Position numbers and translations under genes: made by a program. A stretch of DNA of 64,000 bases. It comes from Nothopassalora personata (taxonomy: Eukaryota > Ascomycota > Dothideomycetes > Mycosphaerellales > Mycosphaerellaceae). Shown here in pieces: positions 53,177 to 63,632 of the stretch (position 1 is its first letter; each line of letters begins with the position of its first letter). The notes below the pieces were generated by a model. That model had not been told where the DNA came from. It did not search any database and saw only the letters and a list, made by a program, of their open reading frames with translations. The DNA lies in NCBI GenBank assembly GCA_033816765.1, contig CM066290.1, positions 1,302,001-1,366,000 on the forward strand, given 5' to 3'.

Positions 53177-54329
53177 ATGGCCACCAATACCTCATCATCC
53201 TCTTCCACTCCACCAAGACCAAGCAACAAGATGGCAGCCATTCAATCAGCTCTTGTCGTGAACGTCGACAGTCTCGACATCAATGCCTTGAATAAACTCC
53301 CAGCAGAAGTCCTCCTTGACATTATCCCCCAAATACCATTCTCAGCTCACGGCCTCCGATGCCTTTGTCTGACTTGCGCAAGACTCAATATCCTCATCAG
53401 ATCACATGAGAATAGCCTGGTCAACGACATCAAGCATATCCAGATACCGCAAAGTGCACTTCAACTCTTCCCAAGCTTGAAGACCGACTCCTTCGAGGGT
53501 CTTGCGACATTACACAAGCGTCTAGACGCCCTTGACGATCTACACCAGCAATGGCTGCAGATTACATCGAACGGACCAGAGCTTGACTGGCTCAAGGGAC
53601 GTTGGGAGAGCATCCACAAGACAGGACTGCTCCTCCTCTATCGACTGCGAGACAGCGGCAGCTACTGCAACAAAGTCGCCATGCTAAATGGACTGCCAGC
53701 CACAAGTCTCGCCTGCCTTCTCTTCAAGCTGATCTCCAGTATCAAGATTCTGCGAATCTACGGTCCAAATGTAAGCTTCACGGTCCCTTGCCTTCCAAGT
53801 TGCTGCCTGCGATACTGACACTCTTCCCTCACAGCCCATCAATGGCAACTACGCCTCCGGCGACATCATGGCCCGCAGCGACATCGAACTCGCCTTCGAA
53901 GAAATGCTCCTTCAACACGGCCCCGACTTCTTCATCGCCATGCTCAAAGCCAGGTCCGACCGTGCGAATTTCTGCCAAACCTCCTCGCAATGGGCCATCG
54001 AGTACGTCACCGAGCGCCACAAACACGCCTCCTCCCTCCACTGCCGTCAAAAGATACTAACGCGCCATCTTAGCGCTCTCCAGGCGGAGGTCACGGGCAT
54101 GATCGATCGGCAGATGCCCGCCCCGGACGGCTTTCCCAAACCACCCACCTTAACGAGCTGTATGCGCAAAGCGTTTGCGGCGAAGTTGGGGTGCCATATT
54201 AGCCAGAACGTGGGGAAGATGTGGGAGGTGTTGAGTGGGACGGCGTTTGACGAGGTGGATGAGGAGAAGATGTGTAAGGTTGTTGGGGGTAAGGAAATTG
54301 AGAAGGGGTTGAAGAGGATCTTCTGGTGA
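53177..54329 (+). CDS. F-box domain protein
   Basis: Two exons, 53177..53770 and 53835..54329 (intron 64 nt), 362 aa from the ATG at 53177; an upstream in-frame ATG at 53150 would add nine residues. Residues about 35-80 (INALNKLPAEVLLDIIPQI and CLCLTCARLNILI) form an F-box: LP-x-E-(V/L)-L-x-x-I...L..C. The rest is helical, with FPSLKTDSFEGLATLHKRL, HGPDFFIAMLKARSD and MRKAFAAKLGCHISQNVG, and has no LRR or WD repeats. F-box proteins link substrates to the Skp1-Cul1 ubiquitin ligase; the target is unknown. Confidence 0.75.
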
Positions 54330-55386
54330 GTGCAGAGAAAGACAATGAGGGACGAACGTCTGGGAAAGGGACTGACTTTCTCTCGAGTCCTTGCTGTTGG
54401 AGACGGATGCTGACGAATTTGGAATAGACTATATGATCTTCCTTGGGGGTTTGTGTTAGGTGTGGGTGAGATTGAGAGGAGTACTCACGGGTGGGAGATG
54501 GGTTGATGTGAGGTGCTATACCAACGACAGTGGTTGCGTATCGGAGCCAGGTTTCTCGAGGGTGGGATGGTGAGGCATAGCGAGCATAGGCAATGTGCAT
54601 ACTCAACGGTTCATGCTGTTCCTTCTTGTACGATGAGCTTCCTGCTTGTTGTGGAGGACAGTGCCGCCTTCGCCTGGAGGATGGCATGGTATAGCACCGC
54701 CCTGTGTTCGGTCCCATGGTGATGCCCCATGGTCAATGGAAGATGATCTTGACGCATATACGTAGATACGGAAGTACATTCCCCCGAGCCGATATCGATT
54801 CGATTGGGATTCCTCAGCCAGAAGCAAAGCTCCAGCAGCTCTCCATCTCCTGCATCCACCTTCACCTTTCATCACGATCGATCCTCAAACATGCGTACGT
54901 GGCAGTGAAAACGCCATCACTCAGCTTCGCCTGATCTGCAAGCCACAGCACTCTGCACGACCCGAAACTTGGCCAGCCATTTCTTGCTAGCGCGAGTGCT
55001 GCTGCCGTGTTCCAGAAGCTCTCTCAGCTCGAAACCTGCTGCGCTCTCCAGGAATGACGAACTTGCGTCCCCATGCGATGTTTTCTGCACGCTCCATGTC
55101 ACGTGTCTGACTCTTTCGCGAAGCCTGAGCTACTGCCACTGACTGAGGACCGTGAATCTGCATGAGTCCGTCACTGTCGGTACAGTGCAGTGACGCCATT
55201 GGTGTAACTGATGTGGCCTGTCAACGGCACGACGGCGCAAGTCTAAAAGAGTACCTGAGTACGTCTGCTTATATTGTTCGATTCCCATACTCCCCTTGCA
55301 AAGGTTTGATATCTTGCTACTTACTTCCTACGACCGAACAAGGAGGCCAATACACTCATCTTACCACCACACAACAACTCATAGTC
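54330..55386. other. gene-less 1 kb
   Basis: 3' flank of the F-box gene and promoter of the DDR48-like gene. No gene or clear site recognised. Confidence 0.4.
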
Positions 55387-56838
55387 ATGTCTGGTTACGG
55401 AGACAACGACAACAGCTACGGTAGTTCTGGTGAGTTTGCTCCTGCTCAACTAGATAGGTCCGTTTTCTGATCTCTCGCAGATCGCCAAGGCGGTGGCTAC
55501 GGAGACAACGAGAGATCTGGAGGCTTTGGAGTACGTACCAGCTGCAATATTCCAACCTCATTGGCTCGAGAGCGTACCCTTATCATTGACAGGACAATGA
55601 TCGTTCAGATCGTCTCGTTGGAAGCGACTCATACACCAGCGGTGGACAAACAGGTCGACACGACAACGATAGCTATGGCAGTTCTGGACGCCCCGCTGGT
55701 GACAATGACGATAGCTACGGCAGCTCTGACCGAAACACTGGGTCTTCTGGCCTACGTCGGGACAACGACGACAGCTACGACAGCTCTGGCCGAAACACTG
55801 GGTCTTCTGGCCTACGTCGGGACAACGACGACAGCTACGGCAGCTCCAGCCACACCACTAGCGGACTTGACCGTAATACCGATGACAGCTATGGCAGCAG
55901 CGGACAATCAACAGGCTTAGGAGGCTCTGACAGCTATGGATCTTCTGACCGCGATAACACTACTGGAAGGAGTGGAACTGGCGTAAGTTCTCCGCTAGCT
56001 TGCCTTCTGACTGCTAGGGCACAGCCGTGCTATATTACATAGCGTTCGGCGCGTTCCCCTTGAACTTTGGCTAATCCACTATCTAGGGAGGTGACAGCGA
56101 CAGTATGTCCCACCCTCTCTCAGGTACCGCATCTGGGCCTGGTAACCTCTGCATCGAATCATGGAAGCTTCCATACTAACTTGCAATAAGGCTTCGGCAA
56201 CAAGACATCATCGTTCGGCGACTCTGATCGCACCGAACATAGCGGAGTGACTGGTGGAAGCTACGGTGTGGGTTGCACCTGTTGAGACGCCTTCCTGATA
56301 CTTGCTAACGATGCACAGTCCTCTGACAATGACCGCCTTGGTGGCTCAAGCGGCCCAGGTTACGGCAACAAGACCAGCTCAGGCTTTGGCGACTCCGATT
56401 CGCACGGCGGCGTGACTGGTGGAAGCTATGGCGTATGTTGTGTGACTTGAGATGCAACTGGTACTACATGCTAACGATGCATAGTCCTCTGATAACGACC
56501 GCACCGGCGATTCAAGCGGTCCAGGCTACGACAATAAGACAGGCTCTGGCTTCGGCGACTCTGACCGCGCGACCGGCGGCGACTCCTACAGCTCGTCCAA
56601 CCGTCGCGATGACAACGATTCTTACGCCTCCTCCGGCACCACCAGTGGCCTAGGAGGCAGCGGCTCGTATGGCTCCAGCCGCCGCGACAACGACGACTAC
56701 GACAATGACGGAAAGAAGAAGGACTCCACCGTGGGCAAGATCATGGAGAAGGCAGGAGGACTGCTGAAGAATGAGAACATTGCTGAGAAGGGCCGTGCGA
56801 AGCGTGATCAGGCTGCGTATGGTGACAGCAACTACTAG
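55387..56838 (+). CDS. DDR48-like stress protein, Ser/Gly/Asp/Asn-rich repeats, seven exons
   Basis: Exons 55387..55429, 55481..55530, 55593..55982, 56087..56102, 56191..56267, 56319..56432 and 56485..56838; all joins keep the frame; 347 aa. Starts MSGYGDNDNSYGSSD. The body is built of DDSYGSS-type units like yeast Ddr48. In exon 3 a longer unit (DRNTGSSGLRRDNDDSY) is repeated. Exons 5, 6 and 7 begin or end with related modules (FGDSD...GVTGGSYG, then SSDNDR...SSGPGYGNKT), separated by introns with near-identical 3' ends (CTAACGATGCA.AG), so exon plus intron were duplicated. The C-terminus departs from the repeats: STVGKIMEKAGGLLKNENIAEKG, a helix found in fungal Ddr48 homologues, ending AAYGDSNY. 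Such proteins are induced by stress or DNA damage; the molecular role is uncertain. Confidence 0.75.
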
Positions 56839-57020
56839 ATGTAGTGTCTCCCGGACATGAACGACGACAGGCAGATAGCTACGCCTTATGACGGCAGAAT
56901 CATAACGACTTGAACGCAGTGTTTATACGTCTTGTCTATCTCTTTATCATCATTTCCTCATCGAAGATTCTTCTCCATGTATACGTCCCTCCTCTGCCTC
57001 CCACATGATCAACCGCCTCT

Positions 57021-57733
57021 CTATATGTCCCTCCTCTCACACCACTTCCGTATCTGCTCCTCCGTTGCACCCCTCACCAACACGTGCACATAATCCACGC
57101 CTCTCACGCTCTGCAAACTAACCAAATTCTTAGACCACAACACCCTCTCCTCCTCCTCCTCCTCCTCCTCCCTCCTCCCTCCTCCCTCCTCCCTCCTCCC
57201 TCCTCCTCCAACTTATCCGTAAAAGTTCTCTTCACAAACTCCCCAATGACCCTCCTTGACTCCTCCGTTACATCCAGGCTCTCCCGATCCATTTCAATCG
57301 GTGTCTTGCTCCATTCTATGAAGTGGCTTTTCCCCTCTTCACAGCCATAAGGCCAGTCGTTGAGGAGGATGGCGCAGTCGCGAGGGTCTGCGAAAGGGAT
57401 CGGGGAGAAGTGTTCGAAAGTGGGAGGGGCGGTGGTGCCGGGCGTGTCGTTCGGTTCGGGGGTTGAGGGTTTCCAGTGGAGGCGTTCGGCGATTACGAAG
57501 GCGGCGATTCCGCCGTAATGGCGCTTGATCTTGTGGGACCAGGCGAGGTAGCGGCGGAGGTAGGTGGCAGCGGCAGATCGCCAAGCAGCTCTCCGCACGA
57601 GATATGCATGTCGTCGTCGGCCGATCTCGGAGCGCTCGGACTTGCTTTGGAAGGCTACGGCTTGGGGCGGAAAGAGAATCCGGAGCTCTCGGTGCTCTGG
57701 TGGCCGGTGCAGGTGCAGGTGCAGGTGGGGCAT
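57021..57733 (-). pseudogene. DUF3605 (GIG1-type) protein gene, frame broken by a 7-nt tandem repeat
   Basis: From ATG 57733 the frame reads RSAAATYLRRYLAWSHKIKR, HYGGIAAFVIAERLHW, PFADPRDCAILLNDWPYG, SHFIEWSKTPIEMD and GEFVKRTFTDKLEEE. This is the order of the DUF3605 / N-acetylglucosamine-induced protein 1 family (ILYNDWPYG, then VVWTK). At 57144-57209 a GAG/GGGAGGA repeat pushes the frame off and it stops at 57104. In another frame, downstream of the repeat, the family's end is found: RVLWSKNLVSLQSVRGVDYV, HVLVRGATEEQIRKWCER and a stop at 57021. A six-copy (now five) 7-nt repeat would rejoin the halves. The open frame continues upstream to 57967, but that would overlap the CBR1 start, so I place the start at 57733. 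N-terminal sequence before RSAAA is weakly supported. Confidence 0.6.
57144..57209 (+). repeat. (CTC)n then 5 x TCCTCCC tandem repeat inside the DUF3605 gene
   Basis: Trinucleotide CTC/TCC run of about nine units followed by five exact 7-nt units TCCTCCC and a short TCC end. On the coding (minus) strand it reads GAG/GGA/AGG codons. Confidence 0.9.
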
Positions 57734-57885
57734 GATCGACTGATACAGTACATACGGTGCTGTATTCTTTGCCCAGACGTTCAACCATCGCACCCGAACT
57801 TTGGACGGAAACTCAGTCTTGTAATAACGTTCGTGGGACGTGACAATCATTGCCAGAGAGCAGCACTGGGAGGAAAGTTGCAGCA

Positions 57886-58979
57886 ATGTCGTCCACCAAC
57901 CCATTGGCACCACATCTGGTGCAATTCGCGTACATTCCGTCGGCAGTCTTGATCGGTGCAGCGACACTTTTCAAGAAGGAGCTGATCCCTCTGGCGATTG
58001 CTGTGGCAGTTGCATTGACAGGCTTTCAGTTCGTCACTGGTGGTAAGACACGTCCACTGGTCTTCACCTTCACCGACACCCGCTAAAACGTCCCATCAGG
58101 CACCAAGACACCGACACCGGCCATCCCTACACCTGCGCAGCCAAAGACGGTCCTCAAGCCCGATGAGTTCCAGGAGTTCCCCATCTCCAAGAAGACGCAG
58201 ATCTCGCACAACACAGCCATCTATCGCTTCCAGCTGCCCACCGAAGATAGCGTTCTCGGTCTGCCCATCGGCCAGCACATCTCCCTCGCCGCGACTCTCG
58301 ATGTCAAGGACCCAAAGACGGGTGAAGTCACAACGAAAGAGGTCGTGCGATCATACACGCCAATCTCATCCGACAATGAGAAGGGCTACTTTGATCTCAT
58401 TGTCAAGAGCTACCCAACTGGCAACATCTCCCGTCACCTGGCTACACTCAATGTCGGCGATAAGATGAAGGTCCGGGGACCGAAGGGTGCAATGGTCTAC
58501 ACTCCCAACATGGCTCGTCACATTGGTATGATCGCCGGTGGTACGGGTATCACTCCCATGCTCCAGGTCGCTCGTGCTATCCAGCGGGGAAGGAAGTCCG
58601 GCGACAAGACCAAGGTCGACCTGATCTTTGCAAACGTCAACCCGGAGGATATTCTGCTCAAGGACGATCTCGACAAGCTGGCAGCTGAGGATGAGGACTT
58701 CAATGTCTACTACGTCTTGAACAACCCACCCGAGAGTTGGGCAGGCGGTGTGGGGTTTGTCACTGGCGATATGATCAAGGTATGTCACATGTTAATGACA
58801 GCAGTGGCCACGGTACTGACACCCTCTAGGAGCGTCTTCCACCACCAGCCAACGACGTTAAGCTCCTCCTCTGCGGTCCTCCACCAATGGTGTCTGCCAT
58901 CAAAAAGGCCGCTGAATCGCTTGGCTACGAGAAGGCAAGGCCAGTCAGCAAGCTCGAGGACCAGGTCTTCGCTTTCTAG
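57886..58979 (+). CDS. CBR1: NADH-cytochrome b5 reductase
   Basis: Three exons, 57886..58042, 58100..58779 and 58830..58979 (introns 57 and 50 nt), 328 aa. The N-terminus [16 protein letters not shown] contains a membrane segment (about 20-50, [11 protein letters not shown]...[13 protein letters not shown]) for anchoring in the ER or mitochondrial outer membrane. FAD domain: [14 protein letters not shown], the flavin motif [21 protein letters not shown] domain: [27 protein letters not shown], and after the last intron LLLCGPPPM; it ends LEDQVFAF with the typical C-terminal Phe. It passes electrons from NADH to cytochrome b5 for sterol and fatty-acid desaturation. The start is 152 bp from the divergent DUF3605 gene. 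Confidence 0.95.
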
Positions 58980-59947
58980 ATGTAGCCACGACAACACATC
59001 CACACCATCCAATGCACTCAACCGTAACTCTTCGAGGAGTGGCAAGCGCCGCCCGGAAAAGTGGTCTACGTGACACATCAACATAATGACATTCGAGAAT
59101 GCTGCGTTCCGGCGATTTGGTTCAAGTGAGGGCGTTCGACGACCGGATGAGCCACCACCCAGTCGAGGAATGTGGTCGCTCTGCTCTCTTGGGACTTGTC
59201 GCGATTGGACCAGACCACGAATGGCCAATCGAGGCTCGTCGCCATCTATGTACAGCTGTAGATAACCAGGACCGAATCATAGCTCCAGCGCCCATCTGCT
59301 CTGACAGTCAGCATGCCTCATGTCTACGAGCCTCTCGAGAGCATTGATGACCAATTTACAAGCCGGCTAATGGTTCTGCAGGACATTTCACGCGCAGTGG
59401 CCATCCTGTGGCTCGTGCTGTGTATCTAGAGGCACCCATCTTGCTCGTAACAGGCCGACAGCTTGGTATGCTAGATGCACCATGCAATACCAATTTACTC
59501 TTCTACTGCACATCCGCAATCATCGGGCCACAAACGTGCACTCAATGTGAGCCTGACCTGAACATGAGAGGCGCACGACATGTTCACTCTCGTCCATTAT
59601 GGTCATTGCCACTGGAGCAACATTCAGCCTGTTCAATACACGAACAGCATATATATTCTGGTAGAGGAAAGAGCTTCATAGTCGGCTGAGACCCACAACA
59701 GTCAAAAGCCGTCGGATCTGTACCTGGCTACTGACGCAATCTCGGCCTTCTCTACCCCGCCATTCGCCTTTGGTGGGGTGTCGATGGAGACGGAACGATT
59801 GGGGTCAATGGTAAGAATGTTGGGCGAGGACGGCAAGCTATTTGCTGGCCGGACAGTTTTTGCTCATCGATTGTAGTTTGGAACCCAAACATTGAAAGAA
59901 TCACCTCCACACGCTGCTTTCAGACCACGAAGACAACCACCGCAACC
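58980..59947. other. gene-less 970 bp
   Basis: 3' flank of CBR1 and promoter of the aldolase gene; nothing specific recognised. Confidence 0.4.
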
Positions 59948-60832
59948 ATGACGCTCGCCAAACTCCACAATAACCGCGCCGTTCAAATGCTCAACAAAGC
60001 AGCAGAAGGCAAATACGGTGTCCTCGGCGTCGTCTCCTACAACCTGGAAACTATCGTCGCCGTGATAGCGGCAGCCGAAGCAAAACGCTCCCCAGTCCAG
60101 ATCCTCCTGTTCCCATGGGCTCTCCAGTACTCCCCGCTCTTCATCGATCTTGCCGCGAACGCAGCGAGGAAGGCGACTGTCCCTGTTACGGTGCATATGG
60201 ACCATGCTCAGGATCCAGAGGTGATTCAAAGGGCAGCAGACCTCAAGGCGGCGGATGGGACACCGGCGTTTGATAGTATCATGGTGGACATGAGCCACTA
60301 TGAGAAAGAGGAGAATTTGGCCAAGACGAAAGCGCTAGTAGCGCTGTGTCATTCGAGGGGAATCTCCACGGAGGCTGAGCCGGGACGGATCGAGGGAGGG
60401 GAGGACGGTGTGAAGGACACAGCGGAGTTGGAGGGGATGATGACGACGGAGGAAGAAGTGGACGATTTCGTTGCGACGGGGATCGATTTTCTGGCTCCGG
60501 CTTTTGGGAATGTGCATGGTGATTACCACGGGGTGGAGAATATCCATCTGGACTACGAGAGGCTGGAGAGGATCCGGAAGAAGGCTGGCGATCGCGTTCG
60601 GATTGTGCTGCATGGGACGAATGAGTTCCCGCCGGATGTTATGGCCAAGTGTATTGAGAGGGGTGTTACGAGGATTAATGTCAATAAGCTTGTGCTTTCT
60701 GACTATAATGACTATGTGGAGAAGCATACTGGCAGGGTTCCGTTGACGAAACTGATGGAGGAGGGTACACGCTTGATACAGAAGCAGACGGAGGGGTGGA
60801 TGGATGCTATTGGGAGTAGTGGGAAGGCTTGA
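59948..60832 (+). CDS. class II fructose-bisphosphate aldolase-like (GatY/KbaY type)
   Basis: Single exon, 294 aa, from ATG 59948. Class II (zinc) aldolase motifs in order: YGVLGVVSYNLETIVAVI; VTVHMDHAQD (zinc His and nearby Asp); FDSIMVDMSHYEKEENL; AEPGRIEGGEDG (Glu, Gly-rich turn); FLAPAFGNVHGDYHG (zinc His); RIVLHGTNEF (zinc His); GVTRINVNKLVL (phosphate loop). The size is nearer to the small GatY/KbaY subgroup than to glycolytic Fba1 (about 360 aa). Such enzymes cleave ketose-1,6-bisphosphates to DHAP plus an aldehyde. The usual HGGS(S/T)G at the third zinc site is HGTNEF here, so specificity may differ. It is convergent with the DenD-like gene, 200 bp apart. Confidence 0.85.
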   Translation: MTLAKLHNNRAVQMLNKAAEGKYGVLGVVSYNLETIVAVIAAAEAKRSPVQILLFPWALQYSPLFIDLAANAARKATVPVTVHMDHAQDPEVIQRAADLKAADGTPAFDSIMVDMSHYEKEENLAKTKALVALCHSRGISTEAEPGRIEGGEDGVKDTAELEGMMTTEEEVDDFVATGIDFLAPAFGNVHGDYHGVENIHLDYERLERIRKKAGDRVRIVLHGTNEFPPDVMAKCIERGVTRINVNKLVLSDYNDYVEKHTGRVPLTKLMEEGTRLIQKQTEGWMDAIGSSGKA

Positions 60833-61035
60833 GGATGAGCAATGGACTGTTCACTGTTGGCAAGATGAATGTAGACACGTGAATGCACTACCAAGAGGTG
60901 GTTTCTCCAATCTGCGCCTGGAGGTTGTAGGAACGAGTGGTGAGGCCGGAACAGTTACAGGGACAAATGATCTCTATGACATGACGCATGAAACACAAGG
61001 ATGTTTTCACATCCCTCATACCACCAATCTATATT

Positions 61036-61986
61036 CTACTTCTTCAACGTCGCCGCAAAATCCTCAACAGCACTCTTGAAAGCCTCGTCCCGGACAAACG
61101 CCAGCTTCGTTGCCTTCGTCACGTCAAACGTCGTCGGCCAACTGTCCAGCATCGCCTTAATCTCCGGACTCGCCTTCTCCCGCTTCACAAGTTTCACAGC
61201 TTCCTCACCACCAACCTCCCTCAACGCATCCAGCATATCCTTCACCGTACTCGTGATCCCCGGCAACAAGATCTGCCTAATATGCGGCTCCATGCAATCA
61301 TTCGGTAATGTCAAAGCATGCTTCAAATTCTTGATCAAGGTCTTCGGCGAGCACAGCCACGCCTTGAAATCATCATCGCAAGGGAGCACGGACTCCTTTC
61401 CTTGCAGTGGTTCCCGGATGATCCCAGACATCCACGAACTCGCCGCTTGCGTTGGCTTTCCAGGCCTCACGGAGATGGTGGGGAAGCGTAGAGTGAACCC
61501 GTTGATGTAACCTCGACGGTTGTAGTCATTGATGATGTACTCAATCATGGCCTTCTGCGTTCCATAACTCCCCTGCGGCGTCGGGACCGTCGCCTCGCTC
61601 GGCTGCTCCGGCAAAGGCTGCCCGAAAATCGCCGTGGAGGAACTGTAAATGAACCTCACGCCAGGGATCGTTGTGCGGACCGCTTCCAGGAGGTTCAGCG
61701 TGCTGTGGAGGTTCACGCGGTAGCCTAGTTCGAGATCCTGCTCGGAGCCGGCGGACATGATGCCGTGGAAGACGTACAGGGCGTCTAGGTCCTTGGACAG
61801 GACGGAGTCGGGCGATTCCGAGAGGTCTGCTTTGATGCATGTTGCGTTCTCCTTGTTGGATGCTGCGGCCGGGACGGGAGGTTCGAAGATGTCGGCTAGG
61901 ACTACTTTGTGCCCGTCGTTGAGGAGGTGCTCAGCCAGCATTTGGCCTACGAAGCCTCCGGCTCCGGTGATGAGGATTTTGGGCAT
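61036..61986 (-). CDS. NAD-dependent epimerase/dehydratase, D-erythronate dehydrogenase (DenD)-like
   Basis: 316 aa from ATG 61986 (MPKILITGAGGFVGQ); the frame stays open to 62616 but the Rossmann strand must be N-terminal, so the downstream ATG is chosen. Motifs: GAGGFVGQ (NAD loop), VLADIFEP, HGIMSAGSEQDLELGYRVN, FIYSSSTAIFG, YGTQKAMIEYIINDY (YxxxK), RGYINGFTLRFPTISVRPG, AASSWMSGIIREPL, LWL-like AWLCSPKTLIKNL, LPGITSTVKDMLDAL. The SVRPGKP-x-x-AASS and SGIIREPL blocks are distinctive of bacterial DenD, which oxidises D-erythronate (and related C4 acids) to the 2-keto acid. A fungal DenD-like enzyme is less studied. The stop is 203 bp from the aldolase stop. Confidence 0.88.
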   Translation of the reverse strand: MPKILITGAGGFVGQMLAEHLLNDGHKVVLADIFEPPVPAAASNKENATCIKADLSESPDSVLSKDLDALYVFHGIMSAGSEQDLELGYRVNLHSTLNLLEAVRTTIPGVRFIYSSSTAIFGQPLPEQPSEATVPTPQGSYGTQKAMIEYIINDYNRRGYINGFTLRFPTISVRPGKPTQAASSWMSGIIREPLQGKESVLPCDDDFKAWLCSPKTLIKNLKHALTLPNDCMEPHIRQILLPGITSTVKDMLDALREVGGEEAVKLVKREKASPEIKAMLDSWPTTFDVTKATKLAFVRDEAFKSAVEDFAATLKK

Positions 61987-62280
61987 AGTAGTGGATCTTT
62001 CTTCTCCTCTTTGATGGGCCAGCCGTGCTTCCACTTGGTGTCTTGGCCGAGGGATCTCGAGATGGAGTTGAGGCAATAGTCTTGGACGTCGCCGTGAGGT
62101 GTGGTGGGAGCAAGGATTTCGAGAACGATGGCGCAGACGACGACCTGCTTGAAGGAGGGATGAATCTCGCCATTGCGAAGAGCAGCTTTTAGATAAACCC
62201 CCCAAGAAGCTCCAGGACAGCTCTCTCCGTGCCGCCAATGACACCGAGCTCGCAGTTGTTGAAAGTCCCTGATGAGTGTT
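61987..62280 (-). pseudogene. coding fragment of unrecognised family upstream of the DenD-like gene
   Basis: Minus-strand frames read NCELGVIGGTERAVLELL, then, after a six-G run at about 62197-62202, in the next frame VYLKAALRNGEIHPSFKQ, VVVCAIVLEILAPTTPHG, DVQDYCLNSISRSLG and KWKHGWPIKEEKKD. One more G would join them. I do not recognise the family. The second frame runs into the first codons of the DenD-like gene, so its real end is probably spliced or lost. Confidence 0.35.
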
Positions 62281-62564
62281 CGACGGGAGATCAGTTACCG
62301 AAATTTGCGGGAAGAGGTCGGCGCCAAGACGTCGGCGTCTGCTTTTTCTGTTTAGCCGCCACGGCCGCCAAGAGCCACTTCGCCTCACCTGCTCTTGCAC
62401 AAGATCCATGTCAAAACGCGAACGCCACGCGTCTGCCATCGCATTGCAGCAGCATATGCGGGCTGCATATCCACATGGCCATGCGCCACGAGAAAGGCTG
62501 ATGATGAAGATGCCGGCAAAGATGGCCATATAGGTCAAGTAAAAGTCTTCCGTATATCTCCTTC

Positions 62565-62957
62565 GTGTACGCGTCTTCCAAAGGTCTCTACCAAGGTCTC
62601 TACCATTTCGTATCATCCATCATGTTCAACATGGACGCCGACTCCAAGCACGTCAAGCACTCCACGGAACGCAACGAGGTCCGCACCGCATGCGTCGCGA
62701 TTGCGAACATGATTGGGAATACAGCGAGCGTGTACGGAAGTTACATGTACCCCAGCTCGGCTGCACCGCAGTATGTCCCGGGTGGAAGTGCAAATACGGT
62801 AATTTGTTTGCTTGTGGCCGGGTTGGCGTTGACGTTGAGATGGTTGCATATAAGAGAGAACAAGAAACTTGAAGGGCGGAGACGGAAGCGACTGGTGATG
62901 TTGCAGAGGGAGAAGAGAGGAGAGCTGTGGGCTTTAGATATGTGTACTAAATCATGA
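62565..62957 (+). pseudogene. MFS transporter (Dal5-like) C-terminal remnant
   Basis: A frame reads STERNEVRTACVAIANM, IGNTASVYGSYMYPSSAAPQ, ANTVICLLVAGLALTLRWL and HIRENKKLEGRRR to a stop at 62955. The GN-x-A-S-x-YGSYMYP turn and the last hydrophobic helix followed by L-x-x-ENKKLE are typical of the last two segments of the anion:cation symporter (Dal5/allantoate permease) branch of MFS. The first ten helices are absent, so this is a 5'-truncated remnant. Confidence 0.6.
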
Positions 62958-63632
62958 CGCAGTTAAAGAAATGCTAGTCGCTGGCCTGATTATAAACCTT
63001 CGACTCGTCTCTCTCTCGCCGGTAATGTCGTCGTGGTTTATGTTCGGCATCAAGTCCCACCACATGCAAAAAGACAATCGTCATCGACCGGACAGTCTTC
63101 GACCAATGGGCATACCCAAAAAAGACCCATATTCGAGGGTGGGTTTGTCAGACAGCCCATGCAGCTGTCCAGGGAGAAATTCAAGCCAATAGCGCATTAC
63201 CGCTACACCGTCCAGTTGATGACGATCGCTAGAGTCTAAAGGAGTTTGCTGGTACGTATAGCTACAGTCACCACGTGATTCACGTGAAGCTGGCGGTTGC
63301 TCTAGCGACTCGCATGTGATCGCCAAGCCCAGAGCCTCCTAGATCCGTCTACGAGAATGATCTCTGCATCCAGCACTTCTTTGATTCTCAAATCTTAGAC
63401 TTAGTTCTCTTATATTTCTAATTAAAACAATTTGTTCGAGTCTGTGAATCGTACTGCTCCCGAGGTGCAGATGATCTTTCCGGCCTGACGGTAATGTTTG
63501 CAAAACGCCGCCACACAGCGCTAAGTGAACGTCGGAGGGGTCCAACATCGCCGTCCACTGATCATCCTCTTGCCTTGCTCTTCCACCCTGTTCTGCCCAA
63601 AGACAGCATCAGCGTGCAGCTTTCAACCCAAC
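62958..63632. other. intergenic, nothing recognised
   Basis: No supported gene. An AT-rich patch lies around 63380-63430. Confidence 0.4.

Noticed and set aside
55561..55920. 119-codon Thr-rich frame within the DDR48-like gene
   Set aside because: It is the alternate reading of exon 3 repeats; the spliced frame gives the DDSYGSS units and correct splice phases.
57734..57967. Upstream extension of the DUF3605 frame
   Set aside because: It would overlap the CBR1 5' end on the opposite strand and shows no family similarity.
61987..62616. N-terminal extension of the DenD-like frame by 210 codons
   Set aside because: The extension is Arg/Ser-rich noise in this frame; the Rossmann motif expected at the N-terminus begins at ATG 61986, and another frame carries better coding signal.
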